Source: Vogesella alkaliphila
Lineage (GTDB): Bacteria > Pseudomonadota > Gammaproteobacteria > Burkholderiales > Chromobacteriaceae
Assembly: GCF_014652475.1 (NCBI RefSeq)
Contig: NZ_BMYW01000011.1
Span: 1-64,000, forward strand
DNA length: 64,000 bases
Reading direction: 5' to 3'
The notes below the pieces were generated by a model. The model made no database searches, was not told where the DNA came from, and saw only the letters and a program-made list of their open reading frames with translations. Made by a program: the position numbers and the translations under genes. Below are positions 1 to 7,216 of this stretch, piece by piece. Numbering within the stretch: the first letter of the stretch is position 1; the number at the start of each line of letters is the position of its first letter.

Positions 1-38
1 AAGCTGATGATCTGTTCTTCGGTGAATCGTTTCTTCAT
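1..38 (-). CDS. IS3-family transposase OrfA, N-terminal fragment
   Basis: Only twelve codons are inside the window, reading MKKRFTEEQIIS. This matches the start of OrfA proteins of IS3-family elements (IS407/IS1222-like), which begin MKKRFTEEQIIGFL and carry a helix-turn-helix that binds the element ends. The ATG at 38-36 is preceded by AAGGAG at 51-46. The rest of the gene continues beyond base 1, so intactness cannot be judged. Confidence 0.6.
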   Translation of the reverse strand, partial: MKKRFTEEQIIS

Positions 39-89
39 GTCCAAACTCCTTGTCATGGTGGATTGGACGCTAAAGTCACGTGCTACTCA
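1..89 (-). mobile_element. Left end of an IS3-family insertion sequence (truncated by the window)
   Basis: Read on the minus strand, a short leader with the ribosome binding site AAGGAG leads into the first codons of an IS3-type OrfA transposase. The outer boundary is uncertain: a 5'-TG at 89-88 (TGAGTAGCACGTGACTTTAG on the minus strand) would fit the TG...CA ends of the family, but the other end lies outside the window. The element sits at the edge of the AT-richer segment. Confidence 0.55.
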
Positions 90-131
90 ATACCGGGGGA
101 CGTCGATTCAAATAACAGCTTCACTTTACTT

Positions 132-1040
132 TTATTGTCGTTTCGGGAAATCAAGGATACTTTTCCGACCCATGATCAAATCTTCTACCGCAGCAGCAGG
201 AACCACTCGCTCCTGCAAGGCCCTCTTGACGATAGGAGACGCCGGAAAAACGGCACAACGAGCCCGCAGCATACCAATCAGCTTTTCTTTCCAGCGCTGT
301 TGCTCGCCATCCAATGGGACATGACACACCTCTGCACTTGAGGCTAACGCCTGTAAGTTATAACGATAGCCCTGCTCCAGCAACCAGACAGCAATATCGA
401 ACCGCCCCGTAACCCCCAGCGCATAATCGGGTGCAGTTTTATCCTTCATAAACTCATCATGAACATTAATATCTGCACCCGCTGCCACTAAGATTTTGAC
501 GTTTTCGAATAGCCCATGATAGGCCGCTTGTAGCAAAGGTCGATCCTGAGCCTCTTCTCCCCGTTTGGCATTTAAGTCCCCTCCATAGCGCAAAGCCAAT
601 CGTAGGAAATCGGGCCGACCGGTCCCTGCTGCCATCACTGTGGCAGACCATTCTTGCCTTATGATGGAGCCGTTTTCCTTAACACCATGACCTTTACCAT
701 CTCCCTTTCCATGACCATTTCCTGCTAGGTTGGGATCGGCCCCAGCTTTGAGTAAGGCTTCAAACCCTTCTACATTGTCGGCACAGATGGCCCACAGTAA
801 AGGTGGCACGGCACCGTCTTCCAGATGGTTGACGTCCGCACCTCGTTGCACCTGTGACCTGATTGCATCGCTGTCCCCTCTCACCGCAGCCTTGGCCAAA
901 GTCAGCACCTGTAGATCACGATACGCCTGGTCCAAGCTTCGTCCGGCACACTGCGTGCCACCAAACAAGGAACCAGCACAAGCGCTTAAGCTAGTCATCA
1001 GACAAACGCCTAAAGCGAAATGTATTTTTCTTAACGTCAT
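132..1040 (-). CDS. Ankyrin-repeat lipoprotein, possible immunity protein
   Basis: A 302-residue protein starting with a lipoprotein signal peptide (lipobox LSAC, lipidated Cys21). Ankyrin repeats follow: recognisable units are GADVNHLEDG near residue 68, GADPNL near 100, a unit near 140-165 and GADINVHD near 190. A glycine/histidine/lysine-rich insert (GHGKGDGKGHG) lies near residue 110. Ankyrin lipoproteins of this size are often encoded next to secreted phospholipase or other type VI effectors as periplasmic immunity proteins. That role is an inference here, since no toxin gene is visible in the window. Base composition is clearly lower in GC than the core genes, and an IS end lies just downstream. 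AAGGAT precedes the start codon. Confidence 0.7.
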   Translation of the reverse strand: MTLRKIHFALGVCLMTSLSACAGSLFGGTQCAGRSLDQAYRDLQVLTLAKAAVRGDSDAIRSQVQRGADVNHLEDGAVPPLLWAICADNVEGFEALLKAGADPNLAGNGHGKGDGKGHGVKENGSIIRQEWSATVMAAGTGRPDFLRLALRYGGDLNAKRGEEAQDRPLLQAAYHGLFENVKILVAAGADINVHDEFMKDKTAPDYALGVTGRFDIAVWLLEQGYRYNLQALASSAEVCHVPLDGEQQRWKEKLIGMLRARCAVFPASPIVKRALQERVVPAAAVEDLIMGRKSILDFPKRQ

Positions 1041-1367
1041 TATCTATCCTTAGTTCCCTATGGTTACTGCACCACCGCACTGCATACGATAAATCTGTTC
1101 AATATTGTCTGGTTTGAGTGAAGGCTAGCCGCATTACGCAATTGACAAAACCAAAGAAGTGATCGGTCGCTCAGCCAATCATTTCTATGTGTCGCCATTA
1201 ACCTCCTGAATATGGCCGGGATGAATATCAAACTACCCACTAAGCGCCTGTCCCAACCATTTAGCCGGCGTCAGCGCCACACCAACAGATCAAATGAAAT
1301 ACTGTTTTGCGCGCCAAGAAACGATCCGGATGGCTGTTCTGCCTATCTTCAGAAGACTAGCTGTCAT
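1041..1367. other. Intergenic stretch with a possible gene remnant
   Basis: No convincing complete gene lies between the two immunity-type genes. On the plus strand, about 1132-1209 encodes HYAIDKTKEVIGRSANHFYV and a few more residues before TGA. An in-frame stop lies just upstream and there is no start codon. It could be the orphaned tail of a deleted gene, for example a toxin, but I cannot assign it. Confidence 0.3.
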
Positions 1368-1802
1368 TTAAACCTCTGTGAATGGCTCCACGCTAATTAC
1401 CTTGGCTCTTCGTGCGCAAAATGACCCAGATAAACCAAAGCAGTGTTCTAGGTTGACACGCAAGGCAACGGAATTGGTTTCCGGATCAGTGAAGAGCTCC
1501 AAGCTCAGGGCATACAAAACGTTCTGATGATTTAAGCCATCGAGTTCTAGCTCGAAAACCTCTTCAAATCGTATATGTACCATCGAGTCGAGCTCAAGCT
1601 TGAAGACGCCCTCATCGGTGACCTCTGGGGTCATGATCCACCCTCGTATCTGTAAGTCGACAGACGGGACATACGAACCCGATTCATTCCTGTATGTCCG
1701 TTCAAGGACGACACGGTGCACCTCCCCGTCGTGAAAGCTTGGCCATTGACCGTACCGGTTTGTAACGATGGAGTAATCCTTGATGAATTCGTATGGTTTC
1801 AT
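1368..1802 (-). CDS. Imm50-type immunity protein
   Basis: A 144-residue soluble protein. The N-terminal block YGQWPSFHDGEVHRVVLERT (residues 17-36) matches the WPSFHDAEV signature of the Imm50 family, immunity proteins of polymorphic toxin systems that neutralise a cognate intracellular toxin. The remainder is an alternating beta-strand domain ending in a segment with Cys residues. No toxin is encoded nearby, so this looks like an orphan immunity gene kept as protection against a neighbour's toxin, or a leftover of a rearranged locus. Its lower GC content and the lack of the GTTGGCCGCA motif match the ankyrin gene beside it and suggest horizontal acquisition. Confidence 0.75.
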   Translation of the reverse strand: MKPYEFIKDYSIVTNRYGQWPSFHDGEVHRVVLERTYRNESGSYVPSVDLQIRGWIMTPEVTDEGVFKLELDSMVHIRFEEVFELELDGLNHQNVLYALSLELFTDPETNSVALRVNLEHCFGLSGSFCARRAKVISVEPFTEV

Positions 1803-1858
1803 TGATGGCTAGCAGTTCTTGCTTGGGAATTAAATTCTTTTATCATAAATCGGCAGCC

Positions 1859-1877
1859 TGCGGCCAACCTTGGCCGC
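1859..1877. repeat. Inverted pair of the GTTGGCCGCA motif (hairpin)
   Basis: GCGGCCAA-CC-TTGGCCGC at 1860-1877 is a perfect 8-bp stem with one exact core copy (minus strand, 1859-1868) and one partial copy. It is the first occurrence of the window-wide motif and falls exactly where the AT-rich segment ends and the core genome begins. Confidence 0.8.
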
Positions 1878-1897
1878 TGTTCGCCAACTGCCGGCAT

Positions 1898-1926
1898 GAA
1901 AAAGCCCGGCCACCGGAGCCGGGCTT
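1898..1926 (-). terminator. Intrinsic terminator of the small heat-shock gene
   Basis: Stem AAGCCCGGC (1902-1910) pairs with GCCGGGCTT (1918-1926). On the minus strand the hairpin is followed by a run of T (complement of 1898-1903). It lies 19 bases beyond the stop of the Hsp20 gene. Confidence 0.8.
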
Positions 1927-1944
1927 GCTGCGGGCGGCGACTGC

Positions 1945-2373
1945 CTATTCCACGATCAGGCGTTTGCCGTTGCCGCTGCTGTGTTTCTTCGGCAGCGACA
2001 GGGTCAGCACGCCGTTTTCGTACTTGGCGCTGGCGCCGTCGCGGTCCAGGTCGGACGGCAGCTGCAGGCTGCGCGACACCATGCCGTAGTAGCGTTCGCT
2101 GCGCAGGTTCTGTTCATCCTTGCTCTGTTTGTCGAACTGTTTCACTTCGGCCTTGATGGTGAGCTGGGCGCCCTCGATCTCGACGTGGATGTCGTCCTTG
2201 GATACGCCGGGCAGCTCGGCCAGCACGGTGAAACCTGCGTCGGTTTCCTTGACGTCAAGCTTGATCTGCGATGGCAGTGCATCGCCGTGCAGGGGCTTGA
2301 TGAAGAAGCCGTGGCCGCCGAAATCGCGGAACAGGTCGTCGAACAGGGTGCTGCGGGAAGGAAGCAGGCTCAT
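1945..2373 (-). CDS. Hsp20/alpha-crystallin small heat-shock protein
   Basis: A 142-residue cytoplasmic holdase chaperone that binds unfolding proteins without ATP. After a short N-terminal arm (MSLLPSRSTLFDDLFRDF), the alpha-crystallin domain runs from about residue 36 to 135. It contains the family landmarks LPGVSKDDI and the conserved GVLTLSLPK motif. A short C-terminal extension ends RLIVE, resembling the I/V-x-I/V tail used for oligomer assembly. The ATG is preceded by AAGGAGAAT. The gene is transcribed alone with its own terminator, as expected for a stress gene. I see no unambiguous sigma-32 promoter upstream. Confidence 0.93.
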   Translation of the reverse strand: MSLLPSRSTLFDDLFRDFGGHGFFIKPLHGDALPSQIKLDVKETDAGFTVLAELPGVSKDDIHVEIEGAQLTIKAEVKQFDKQSKDEQNLRSERYYGMVSRSLQLPSDLDRDGASAKYENGVLTLSLPKKHSSGNGKRLIVE

Positions 2374-2521
2374 CGTATTCTCCTTAGATAATCAGATGCT
2401 TAGGGCGGCCGTGGTGGCTGCTCACCCCCGGTATAGTGCTTGCCGGCGCAAACGACAAGGAGCCGTCACCGGCCGGCTTGATCTGGCACAACAGCGCCGC
2501 CGGCCGTGGCAAATACGGTGC

Positions 2522-3175
2522 TCAGCCGGGGCGGCAGCTGAGGCGCAGGTAGCTGCCGGCGGTGCGCAAATCCTGCTCTATGGCGCGGCGTACCGCATCG
2601 GCGTCGCCGGCCTGCAACGCGTCCAGCAGCGCGTGGTGGGCGTCGTTCATGGTCTTCCACACGGCCAGATCCTGGTGCAGCCGGTTGGAGATCGGGCCGA
2701 CGTGCAGCCAGACGGTTTCGATCAGCGACAGCAGCAGCGGCGAGCCGCTGGCACGGTACAGCTGCAGGTGGAACAGCTCATTGGCGTCGAGATAGCCCTT
2801 GATGTCGTCCGCGACGATGGCGCTGTCCATCGCGCGGCACAGCCGCAGCAGCTCGTCGCGCTCTGCTGCGGCCAGGCCTTGCGCGCCGCGGAAGGCGGCT
2901 TCGCCTTCCAGCAGGATGCGGTTTTCCAAGATGTCGTCGAATTGGGCCTCGCTCAGCTGCGGCACCTGCACGCCGCAGTTGGGGATGTTCAGCAGCGCCT
3001 TTTCTGCGGCCAACCTTTGCAGCGCGGCACGCACCGGCATCTGGCTGACGCCCAGCTCCTCGGCCAGCTGGCGGATCTTCAGCCGCTCGCCCGGCAGCCA
3101 GCGTCCCAGCATCAGCCAGTGGCGCAGCGTATCGTAGGTCTCGTCTTGCAGGGTGGAGGCGGTGCTGGTTTTCAT
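2522..3175 (-). CDS. GntR-family (FCD) transcriptional regulator
   Basis: A 217-residue regulator. The winged helix-turn-helix spans about residues 10-75 (IRQLAEELGVSQMPVRAALQ is the recognition region). The FCD ligand-binding domain follows, with the expected metal-site pattern: Asp and His in DANELFHLQLY and a further His in NDAHHALLDAL. FCD regulators usually repress a divergent catabolic operon until a carboxylate or amine-derived ligand binds. Here the divergent operon encodes a glutamine-synthetase-like ligase and an aminotransferase. Two identical palindromes in the shared intergenic region are the obvious operators. The ligand is unknown. One motif copy (3004-3013) lies within the coding sequence. 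Confidence 0.9.
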   Translation of the reverse strand: MKTSTASTLQDETYDTLRHWLMLGRWLPGERLKIRQLAEELGVSQMPVRAALQRLAAEKALLNIPNCGVQVPQLSEAQFDDILENRILLEGEAAFRGAQGLAAAERDELLRLCRAMDSAIVADDIKGYLDANELFHLQLYRASGSPLLLSLIETVWLHVGPISNRLHQDLAVWKTMNDAHHALLDALQAGDADAVRRAIEQDLRTAGSYLRLSCRPG

Positions 3176-3304
3176 GGTGCGTAGTCAGGACAAATTGGCG
3201 GCAAGCATAGCAGAAGGTGGCCGTGGTCTGGGTGCGGGCCCGATGTCGCCGTTCTGGCGCAGGGTTGGCCGCGAGGGGGCGGCCTTTTTTGTGGTCACTG
3301 CTAG

Positions 3305-3348
3305 TATTTGATCAAATGTTGACATGGATATTTGATCAAATCTACGAT
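3305..3348 (+). promoter_or_regulatory. Double palindromic operator overlapping a sigma-70 promoter
   Basis: TATTTGATCAAAT occurs twice, at 3305-3317 and 3329-3341, with centres 24 bp apart. The inner 12 bases of each copy are a perfect palindrome. A -35 box TTGACA (3319-3324) and a -10-like TACGAT (3343-3348), spaced 18 bp, are interleaved with them. One operator lies just upstream of the -35 and the other fills the spacer, a geometry suited to repression by the GntR protein encoded divergently. Confidence 0.8.
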
Positions 3349-3464
3349 GCACGGCACGAGCTGCGTTTTGCTGCGGTTTCCTGCCTGGCAGGGAGTGGAC
3401 GAGCCGGGCAGGGGTGGCAGGCGACAGGCGACAAACAATCGGGGCAGCCCGCAGGAGAGAGAGC

Positions 3465-4802
3465 ATGGACGAGCAACTGGCCGCGTTTATACGCGAGCAC
3501 AACATTCATGAAGTGGAGTGCGTGATACCGGACATGACCGGCATGGCGCGCGGCAAGATCGTGCCCAAGGGGCTGTTCCTGGCCGAAGACAGCATGAAGA
3601 TGTCCAAGGCGGTGCTGACCATCACCGTCAACGGCGAGTTCGCCGAGTTCGAGCGCTTTGCCGGCGCCAACGACCCGGACATGGTGTGCCGCCCGGACCC
3701 GTCCACCATCCGCCTGGTGCCGTGGGCGATCGAGCCGGTGGCGGTGGTGATCCACGACTGCGAGGATTTCGACGGCACGCCGGTCGCCATCTCGCCGCGC
3801 GCGGTGTTGCGCAAGGTGCTGCAGCTGTACGAGGCGCGCGGCTGGCGGCCGGTGGTGGCGCCGGAGATGGAGTTCTACCTGATCCGCCAGAACACCAACC
3901 CGCACGAGCCGCTGCGCCCGCCCTCCGGCCGCGCCGGCCGCTCCGAGGTGGGGCGGCAGTCGTTCTCCATCGACGCGGTGAACGATTTCGACCCGTTCTT
4001 TCAGGAGCTGTCGGCGTTCTGCGAGGCGGCCAAGCTGAACGTGGAAACGCTGATCCACGAGGTGGGCGCCTGCCAGATGGAGATCAACTTCAGCCACGGC
4101 GACGCGATGGCACTGGCCGACCAGGTGTTCCTGTTCAAGCGTGCGGTGCGTGAAACCGCCTACCGCCACAATATCTTCGCCACCTTCATGGCCAAGCCGA
4201 TGGAAGGCGAGCCGGGCAGCGCGATGCACATCCACCAGAGCATCGTGGACAGCGAAAGCGGCGACAACATCTTCTCGCAGCCGGACGGGAGCGCCAGCGA
4301 GCTGTTCTTCCACCACATCGGCGGCATGCAGCGCTACCTGCCGCGGGCGATGCCGATGTTCGCGCCCTACGTGAACAGCTACCGCCGTCTGAGCCGCCAC
4401 ACCGCCGCGCCGATCAATGTGCGCTGGGGCTACGACAACCGCACCTGCGGCATCCGCATCCCGCCTTCCGGTCCCGCCGCGCGCCGGGTGGAAAACCGCG
4501 TGCCCGGGGTGGACGTGAACCCCTACCTGGCGATGGCGGCGACGCTGGCCTGCGGCTACCTGGGCATGGTGAACCAGATCGAGCCTTCCGCGCCGATGAA
4601 CGACAGTGCCTACGACCTGGACTACGAGCTGCCGCGCAGCCTGGAAGACGCGGTGGAGCTGATGCAGGACTGCCCGGAGCTGGCGACGATCCTGGGTGAG
4701 GAGTTCGTGCAGGCGTTCTGTGCGGTGAAGGAGAAGGAATTCGAGACCTTCAACCGCGCCATCACCGCCTGGGAGCGCGAGCACCTGCAGCTGCACGTTT
4801 AA
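3465..4802 (+). CDS. Glutamine-synthetase-family amine ligase (PuuA-like paralog)
   Basis: A 445-residue homologue of gamma-glutamylputrescine synthetase (PuuA), which ligates glutamate to an amine using ATP. The start at 3465 is preceded by CAGGAGAGAG. The N-terminal beta-grasp contains VIPDMTGMARGKIVP. The catalytic domain has EMEFYL, the KPMEGEPGSAMHIHQS block, the WGYDNRTCGIRIP nucleotide region and the ENRVPGVDVNPYLAMAA signature. It is closely similar along its full length to the second PuuA-like gene at 27538-28872, but lies in a separate cluster under GntR control with a different aminotransferase. Its amine substrate is therefore probably different from putrescine; this is inference. 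The reaction class is secure, the substrate is not. Confidence 0.88.
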   Translation: MDEQLAAFIREHNIHEVECVIPDMTGMARGKIVPKGLFLAEDSMKMSKAVLTITVNGEFAEFERFAGANDPDMVCRPDPSTIRLVPWAIEPVAVVIHDCEDFDGTPVAISPRAVLRKVLQLYEARGWRPVVAPEMEFYLIRQNTNPHEPLRPPSGRAGRSEVGRQSFSIDAVNDFDPFFQELSAFCEAAKLNVETLIHEVGACQMEINFSHGDAMALADQVFLFKRAVRETAYRHNIFATFMAKPMEGEPGSAMHIHQSIVDSESGDNIFSQPDGSASELFFHHIGGMQRYLPRAMPMFAPYVNSYRRLSRHTAAPINVRWGYDNRTCGIRIPPSGPAARRVENRVPGVDVNPYLAMAATLACGYLGMVNQIEPSAPMNDSAYDLDYELPRSLEDAVELMQDCPELATILGEEFVQAFCAVKEKEFETFNRAITAWEREHLQLHV

Positions 4803-4809
4803 CGCCTGT

Positions 4810-4831
4810 CTGCGGCCAACGTTGGCCGCAG
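4810..4831. repeat. Inverted pair of the GTTGGCCGCA motif (22-bp perfect palindrome)
   Basis: TGCGGCCAAC at 4811-4820 and GTTGGCCGCA at 4821-4830 abut to form a perfect palindrome in the 56-bp gap between the ligase and the aminotransferase. There is no T-run after it, so it may act as an attenuator or transcript stabiliser rather than a full terminator. Confidence 0.9.
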
Positions 4832-4858
4832 CTGACACCAAATACCAAGGAGACACCC

Positions 4859-6217
4859 ATGACCATCCGCCATGGCATCAACTGGGACCAGGCCCAGGCG
4901 CTGTACCAGACCGAGCGCGACACCTTCATCAGCCGCATGCCGCGTTCGCGCGAGCTGTCGGCCCAGGCTGCCGGCCACCTGCTGTTCGGCGTGCCGCTGC
5001 ACTGGATGAACGACTGGTCGACGCCGTTCTCGCTGTACGTGGCAGCGGCGCAGGGCGCGCGCTTCACCGACGCCGACGGCCACGACTACGTGGATTTCTG
5101 CCTCGGCGACACCGGCGCCATGTTCGGCCACAGCCCCAAGCCGGTAGCCGAGGCCATCGCCCGCCAGGCGCAGCGCGGCTACACCGCCATGCTGCCCAGC
5201 GAGGACGGCGTGTGGGTGGCGCAGGAGCTGGCGCGCCGCTTTGGCCTGCCGTACTGGCAGTTCGCGCTGTCCGCCTCCGATGCCAACCGCTTTGCCATCC
5301 GCTGGGCGCGGGCGATCACCGGGCGCAGCAAGGTGCTGATCTTCAACGGCTGCTACCACGGCACGGTGGACGATGTATTCGTTGATCTGGTTGACGGCCA
5401 GCCGCAGACCCGCGACAGCCTGCTGGGGCAGGTGTACGACATCACCCAGCACACCCGCAGCGTGGAGTTCAACGACCTGGCGGCGCTGGAAGCCGTGCTG
5501 CAGGATGGCGAGGTGGCCTGCCTGCTGGCCGAGCCGGCGATGACAAATATCGGCATGGTGCTGCCGCAGCCGGGCTTCTGGCAGGCGGCGCAGGCGCTGT
5601 GCCAGCGTTATGGCACGCTGCTGCTGATCGACGAGACCCACACCATCAGCAGCGGCCCCGGCGGCTACACCCGCGCCCACGGTCTGCAGCCGGACCTGTT
5701 CGTGGTCGGCAAGCCGGTGGCCGGCGGCGTGCCGTGTGCGGTGTACGGTTTCAGCGAGCAGACCGCGCGCCGCGCAGAAGAGGCCAAGCGCACGGCGCCT
5801 CCCGGCCACAGCGGCATCGGCACCACGCTCACCGCTAATCTGCTGGCCATGGCGGCGATGCGGGCGAATCTCGCCGAGGTGATGACCGACAGCGCCTACC
5901 AGTACATGTTCGGCCTGGCGGAAAGGTTGGCCGCAGGGCTGCGCGGCGTTATCGCGCAGCATCAGTTGCCGTGGTGCGTCACCCAGATTGGCGCCCGCAC
6001 CGAGTTCCAGTTCACCGCAGTGCCGCCAGTCAACGGCAGCGAGGCGGACAAGATTCTGGACAGCGAGCTGGAGCACATCGTGCACCTGTTCCTGCTCAAT
6101 CGCGGCCTGCTGATCACTCCGTTCCACAATATGATTCTGGTGTGCCCGGATACCACCGCGGCGGATGTGGATCGGCTAGTGGCGGCATTCGGCGACTTCG
6201 TGCGGCAGGTGCGTTGA
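4859..6217 (+). CDS. Class III PLP-dependent aminotransferase (HemL-like fold)
   Basis: A 452-residue fold-type I aminotransferase. The PLP lysine is Lys285 in VVGKPVAGGVP, preceded by the cofactor aspartate in LLIDETHT. GCYHG and the HSGIGTTLTAN segment are typical of class III enzymes close to glutamate-1-semialdehyde aminomutase. The usual hemL context is absent; it lies 56 bp downstream of a PuuA-like ligase under a GntR operator. A catabolic amine or amino-acid role is therefore more likely than haem synthesis. It might act on the gamma-glutamylated amine or its breakdown product; the substrate is unknown. AAGGAGA precedes the ATG. Confidence 0.82.
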   Translation: MTIRHGINWDQAQALYQTERDTFISRMPRSRELSAQAAGHLLFGVPLHWMNDWSTPFSLYVAAAQGARFTDADGHDYVDFCLGDTGAMFGHSPKPVAEAIARQAQRGYTAMLPSEDGVWVAQELARRFGLPYWQFALSASDANRFAIRWARAITGRSKVLIFNGCYHGTVDDVFVDLVDGQPQTRDSLLGQVYDITQHTRSVEFNDLAALEAVLQDGEVACLLAEPAMTNIGMVLPQPGFWQAAQALCQRYGTLLLIDETHTISSGPGGYTRAHGLQPDLFVVGKPVAGGVPCAVYGFSEQTARRAEEAKRTAPPGHSGIGTTLTANLLAMAAMRANLAEVMTDSAYQYMFGLAERLAAGLRGVIAQHQLPWCVTQIGARTEFQFTAVPPVNGSEADKILDSELEHIVHLFLLNRGLLITPFHNMILVCPDTTAADVDRLVAAFGDFVRQVR

Positions 6218-6264
6218 GCGCGCGGCAGGCACCGGGGCAGGTTGGCGCGGATGGCGCGAAATGA

Positions 6265-6297
6265 AAACGGCCCGCCTGTTGGCGGGCCGTTTGTCTG
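6265..6297. terminator. Bidirectional terminator between convergent genes
   Basis: A 12-bp stem, AAACGGCCCGCC (6265-6276) with GGCGGGCCGTTT (6281-6292), has a four-base loop. T-rich sequence follows on the plus strand and on the minus strand (complement of AATGAAAA), so it can serve both the aminotransferase and the convergent basic-protein gene. Confidence 0.85.
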
Positions 6298-6312
6298 CTA
6301 TTGCCGGATGGC

Positions 6313-7074
6313 TCAGTGCGCCTGGCGGGCCGGCTGCTTGTGACGACGCGCCTTGGCGCTGGTCTTGTTGCGCTTGGCTTTGGCGACGCTGCCGCGCTTG
6401 TTGCCGGCGTTCAGCGTTTTGCGCGCCTTGCGCTGCCTGAGGCTGCTCTTGGTGGCTGTGCGGCTGGCCTTGGTCTTTGCGTGGGGGCCGCGTTTGGCGG
6501 TGACGCTGCGTTTGGCGGCGTTCGCGGTCGCTTTCTGGCGCTTGCGGGCGGCAAGGCTGCGCTGGCCGGCGCCGGCCTTGCGGCTGCTGAGCACCTTGCC
6601 GGCCTTGGTGTGCTTGCTCGCCGCACGCTGGCGCACTGCGGCTTTTTTGCCGACACGCGCCGTCTTGTTGCCGCGCACGCTCTGCTTGCCGTTGCGCAGC
6701 TTGTTGCGCGCCTTGGCGGCACGTTGCGTCTTGGCCGCCTGCTTCAGCTGGCGTGACGATTTCCGGGCGGCCGGCTGGCTGTCACCGCGCTTGCTGCGGC
6801 GTGTTTCGGCCCGCTCGCGGCGCGGCTGTTCCCGCGGGCTACTGGTTTTATCTTGAGTGACGGTCGCTGTCGCGGGCTGAATATTGCGCGCGGGTACGTC
6901 GTTTGCTTTATTACTGCCGCCGTTGGCGGGGGCGACCTTGCTGGCGGCTTTGCTTTGGCGTGGCGGCTGGAAGTCGCCCGGCAGCGGGGCGTCTTCACCG
7001 GTGGCAAAGCTGTTGCCGGCGCAGCTCAGAATGAGGGCGCCAAGTGCTGCAGCGCAAAAACGGGACAATGGCAT
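6313..7074 (-). CDS. Exported lysine/arginine/alanine-rich (histone H1-like) protein
   Basis: A protein of about 253 residues if started at the ATG at 7074, which places a good signal peptide at the N-terminus (MPLSRFCAAALGALILSCAG, cleavage probably after SFA). The rest is low-complexity and extremely basic, with runs such as KAKRNKTSAKARR, like histone H1 or the AlgP family. A cytoplasmic DNA-binding role would not need a signal peptide, so it may instead bind extracellular DNA, cell wall or LPS. No clear Shine-Dalgarno sequence is seen; a longer reading frame runs upstream to 7137. I do not recognise a specific family. Confidence 0.65.
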   Translation of the reverse strand: MPLSRFCAAALGALILSCAGNSFATGEDAPLPGDFQPPRQSKAASKVAPANGGSNKANDVPARNIQPATATVTQDKTSSPREQPRRERAETRRSKRGDSQPAARKSSRQLKQAAKTQRAAKARNKLRNGKQSVRGNKTARVGKKAAVRQRAASKHTKAGKVLSSRKAGAGQRSLAARKRQKATANAAKRSVTAKRGPHAKTKASRTATKSSLRQRKARKTLNAGNKRGSVAKAKRNKTSAKARRHKQPARQAH

Positions 7075-7216
7075 GGTGGGTATGTCGTTGGCTAAATAAT
7101 GTAGATACAAATATCCGGCTGCGGTGCGTTGTGGCACCGTAACGGGCTTGTTATATTAGCACGCGCGCCGTTTCGAGGACGAACGGTCAATACGTGAATC
7201 GAGGGAGATTGCAAGT

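Noticed and set aside
3342-4856. Long reading frame on the minus strand across the amine ligase
   Set aside because: It is a shadow of the GC-rich ligase gene: composition is histidine/arginine/valine-rich, there is no family similarity, and the opposite strand carries clear glutamine-synthetase motifs.
4859-6217. Calling the class III aminotransferase hemL
   Set aside because: The fold is similar, but the context is an amine-ligase operon under a GntR operator, so a haem role is not supported.
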